This document shows, piece by piece, positions 62,475 to 64,000 of a stretch of 64,000 nt of DNA. A program made the translations under genes and the position numbers. The DNA is from Paenibacillus sp. LHD-38 (GTDB lineage: Bacteria; Bacillota; Bacilli; Paenibacillales; Paenibacillaceae): NCBI RefSeq assembly GCF_031157315.1, contig NZ_JAVIFU010000022.1, forward strand, positions 52,675 to 116,674, given 5' to 3'. Positions within the stretch are counted from its first letter, which is position 1. Each line of letters starts with the position of its first letter. The notes beneath the pieces are model-generated. The model did not search any database. It was not told the DNA's origin and was given only the letters and a program-made list of their open reading frames with translations.

Positions 62475-63000
62475 TTACAGCGTCAAACTTTTGTAGTAAT
62501 AGACGGTATCATGAAGCTTACCGTCTGCAGATTTTGCATACCGGGGAATCCGTCCTGCTTCAATGTAATCCATTGAACGATATAACAGGTTAGAGGGGTC
62601 ATCAGCCCGTGTGTCTAGTACAATAAGGCTGCGGTTTTCCAGTTTAGCCCGTTCTTGTCATTAGTAAGCGCCCAATCCATTTTCGGCGAGCCTGGGGATG
62701 AACCATGAGCTTTGCAATTTCGGCGCGGTGCAATCCGTTTGGACGCGAGCACAATTGCAATTGTACGGATCCAATCGTTTCCCCATTCCGCTGTACAATC
62801 CACAAAATAACATCGTCATTCATTGCTCCCGACCAATACGCAAGAGCTTCGGCTTGACTTAACGGAGGCAAAAAGCCAATCGATGCACCATCATCGACAA
62901 TCGCTACCAATAAACCTGCCAGACTCTTCAATCTGCTTCCCGATATTTCGGATAGTTCACTTACGATATGGTCTGATGATATTCTTTTCCCTCCTAGCAT
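62475..63000 (-). pseudogene. frameshifted GNAT acetyltransferase
   Basis: The first frame (63000-62644) reads a GNAT domain (VDDGASIGFLPPLSQAEALA, HRAEIAKLMVHPQARRKWIG) to MTRTG-stop. The remainder continues in another frame from GGCTAAACTGG: AKLENRSLIVLDTRADDPSN ... DTVYYYKSLTL, stop at 62475. One extra G in the GGG at 62648-62650 explains it. The acetyl-CoA loop also reads RRKWIG rather than RRKGIG. No ribosome site fits the ATG at 63000, so the true start is uncertain. Confidence 0.8.
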
Positions 63001-63101
63001 GCGTTAACGTAAAGATCAAATAATCTTACATAAAATTCCTTTAAAAAGCAACTATTTACTCTCTCTCAAGGCTCATCCTATCAGGTGGATAGAAATAAAA
63101 A

Positions 63102-63132
63102 AGCCCTTAAGATCCACTGGATCCTAAGAGCT
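63102..63132 (-). terminator. terminator of the tRNA cluster
   Basis: On the minus strand AGCTCTTAGGATCC pairs over 14 positions (two G-U) with GGATCTTAAGGGCT, followed by TTTTTTATTTC. It is 15 nt after the tRNA-Leu. Confidence 0.88.
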
Positions 63133-63146
63133 GAAGTTTGTTATTA

Positions 63147-63228
63147 TGGTGCCGATGAGAGGACTCGAACCTCCACGGTTTCCCTCACGATTTTGAGTCG
63201 CGCGCGTCTGCCATTCCGCCACATCGGC
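63147..63228 (-). tRNA. tRNA-Leu (CAA)
   Basis: 82 nt with encoded CCA. Acceptor GCCGATG/CATCGGC, class II long variable arm, T-loop GGTTCGAGTCC, anticodon loop ACTCAAAATC with anticodon CAA. Last tRNA of the block. Confidence 0.93.
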
Positions 63229-63241
63229 ATTTGAGTAAAAA

Positions 63242-63318
63242 TGGCGTGCCCTAAGAGATTCGAACTCCTGGCCTTTTGATTCGTAGTCAAACGCTCTATC
63301 CAGCTGAGCTAAGGGCAC
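63242..63318 (-). tRNA. tRNA-Arg (ACG)
   Basis: 77 nt with encoded CCA. Acceptor GTGCCCT/AGGGCAC, anticodon loop GACTACGAATC with anticodon ACG (A34 expected to be edited to inosine by TadA), T-loop AGTTCGAATCT. Confidence 0.95.
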
Positions 63319-63343
63319 GTATTATGTTGCTTCAAAAAAATTG

Positions 63344-63417
63344 TGGAGGCGCCACCTAGACTCGAACTAGGGGTAGAGCTTTTGCAGAGCTCTGCCTTAC
63401 CACTTGGCTATGGCGCC
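63344..63417 (-). tRNA. tRNA-Cys (GCA)
   Basis: 74 nt with encoded CCA. Acceptor GGCGCCA/TGGCGCC, anticodon loop CTCTGCAAAAGC with anticodon GCA, discriminator U73 as required for cysteine identity. Confidence 0.95.
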
Positions 63418-63424
63418 ATCATTA

Positions 63425-63499
63425 TGGAGCGGAAGACGGGAATCGAACCCGCGACCCTCGCCTTGGCAAGGCGATGCTCTACCGCTGAGCCACTTCCGC
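63425..63499 (-). tRNA. tRNA-Gly (GCC)
   Basis: 75 nt with encoded CCA. Acceptor GCGGAAG/CTTCCGC, anticodon stem CGCCTTGCCAAGGCG with anticodon GCC, T-loop GGTTCGATTCC. Confidence 0.95.
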
Positions 63500-63506
63500 A
63501 TGTAAA

Positions 63507-63581
63507 TGGCTGGGGATTCAGGGATCGAACCTGAGAATGACGGAGTCAAAGTCCGTTGCCTTACCGCTTGGCTAATCCCCA
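63507..63581 (-). tRNA. tRNA-Gln (TTG)
   Basis: 75 nt with encoded CCA. Acceptor TGGGGAT/ATCCCCA, anticodon stem-loop GGACTTTGACTCC with anticodon TTG, T-loop GGTTCGATCCC. Confidence 0.95.
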
Positions 63582-63610
63582 ACAAAATAGCTTAATTATT
63601 TTGGTAATAA

Positions 63611-63687
63611 TGGGGCGATCGAGGGGAATTGAACCCCCGAGTGTCGGATCCACAAACCGATGCGTTAACCACTTCGCCACGACCGCC
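63611..63687 (-). tRNA. tRNA-His (GTG)
   Basis: 77 nt including encoded CCA and the extra G-1 pairing with C73, the histidine identity pair. Anticodon stem-loop CGGTTTGTGGATCCG with anticodon GTG. First tRNA after the rRNA. Confidence 0.95.
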
Positions 63688-63710
63688 ATCATAATATTCA
63701 GGTGCTGGAC

Positions 63711-63736
63711 AAAAAATAAAACCCACAGATGTGGGT
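63711..63736 (-). terminator. terminator-like hairpin between 23S rRNA and the tRNAs
   Basis: On the minus strand ACCCAC-ATCT-GTGGGT is followed by TTTATTTTTT. A second perfect hairpin (TGCTAATGC/GCATTAGCA, 63741-63760) lies just upstream. rRNA antitermination may read through it. Confidence 0.7.
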
Positions 63737-63893
63737 CGACTGCTAATGCTTGCATTAGCAAGTTGCACCCTGAAAACTGGATACGAAAGTTAGGTTTGCT
63801 GAAACCTTTTTAGCTGCTGTCTGCCGGATGTATGGGTCCGGGGCAAACTTAAGCGTATGCTTACGATGTAAGTTTGCTTCTCAAACGTGTTTA

Positions 63894-64000
63894 GGATAAG
63901 CCCTCGACCGATTAGTATTCGTCAGCTGCACACATTGCTGTGCTTCCACCCCGAACCTATCAACCTCGTCGTCTTCAAGGGGTCTTACATACTGGGAAAT
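63894..64000 (-). rRNA. 23S rRNA, 3' end (partial)
   Basis: The minus strand reads GAAGACGACGAGGTTGATAG ... GCAGCTGACGAATACTAATC, GGTCGAGGGCTTATCC, the universal 3' terminal part of bacterial 23S rRNA. The gene continues beyond the right edge. No 5S rRNA sequence is seen between this end and tRNA-His. Confidence 0.93.

Noticed and set aside
63343..63813. ORFs over the tRNA block
   Set aside because: These frames are translated tRNA sequence.

Overview
The window looks like chromosomal DNA of an endospore-forming Gram-positive bacterium of the Bacillales, most likely Paenibacillaceae (Paenibacillus or Cohnella-like). Support: a SleB-type cortex-lytic enzyme, an SLH-anchored GH18 protein, a KinB-like kinase, a T-box leader, strong AGGAGG-type ribosome binding sites, frequent TTG and GTG starts, U-rich intrinsic terminators, and a 23S rRNA end followed by a tRNA block. 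This is inference from gene content; no database search was possible. Where an upstream in-frame start lacked a ribosome binding site, the start next to the best Shine-Dalgarno was chosen.

Layout. 1-5.2 kb: GH78-type glycosidase divergent from an AraC regulator, then SleB and small proteins. 5.3-10.2 kb: an UvrA2-like ATPase plus a DHA2 drug exporter, divergent from a MarR regulator with an operator between them. 10.2-22.2 kb: cell-wall NlpC/P60 enzyme, a deoR-HAD-MFS sugar-type operon, DUF421 protein, asd under a T-box, sporulation-type kinase, DUF1801, SelO, and a decayed MerR/TipAS regulator. 22.2-32.5 kb: a Ter (tellurite/stress) island with five TerD-family genes (six TerD domains), TerC, and a biosynthetic block (CitE-like aldolase, PRTase-TRSP-StiP fusion, HAD, ATP-grasp), behind an ECF-sigma-like promoter. 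33-40.5 kb: CitB/DcuR-type two-component system divergent from a tripartite tricarboxylate transporter (tctCBA) and an ACT-domain malic enzyme, then an HPr-like protein without the phosphorylatable His. 40.6-46.3 kb: thioredoxin-like protein, ABC-F ATPase with an attenuator leader, and an unusual two-gene unit: a ketoacyl synthase III fused to a haem-oxygenase-like iron oxidase, plus an unrecognised partner. 46.4-59.5 kb: TraB-like secreted protein, SLH-GH18, IS4 remnant, GMC oxidoreductase with LysM, MarR/ring-cleaving dioxygenase pair, M15 peptidase, LLM oxidoreductase, Rrf2, VOC, aldo/keto reductase, glutamine amidotransferase, IclR. 59.6-64 kb: DUF2203, a gene broken by an in-frame TGA, an RNA ligase, GNAT enzymes (one frameshifted), then on the minus strand the 3' end of a 23S rRNA followed by six tRNAs.

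The most notable items are the KAS III-oxidase fusion operon, the Ter biosynthetic island with its fused PRTase-TRSP-StiP protein, a family of four ~100-bp dispersed repeats placed 3' of plus-strand genes, the attenuator leader of the ABC-F gene, the HPr-like protein lacking His15, and three recently broken genes.
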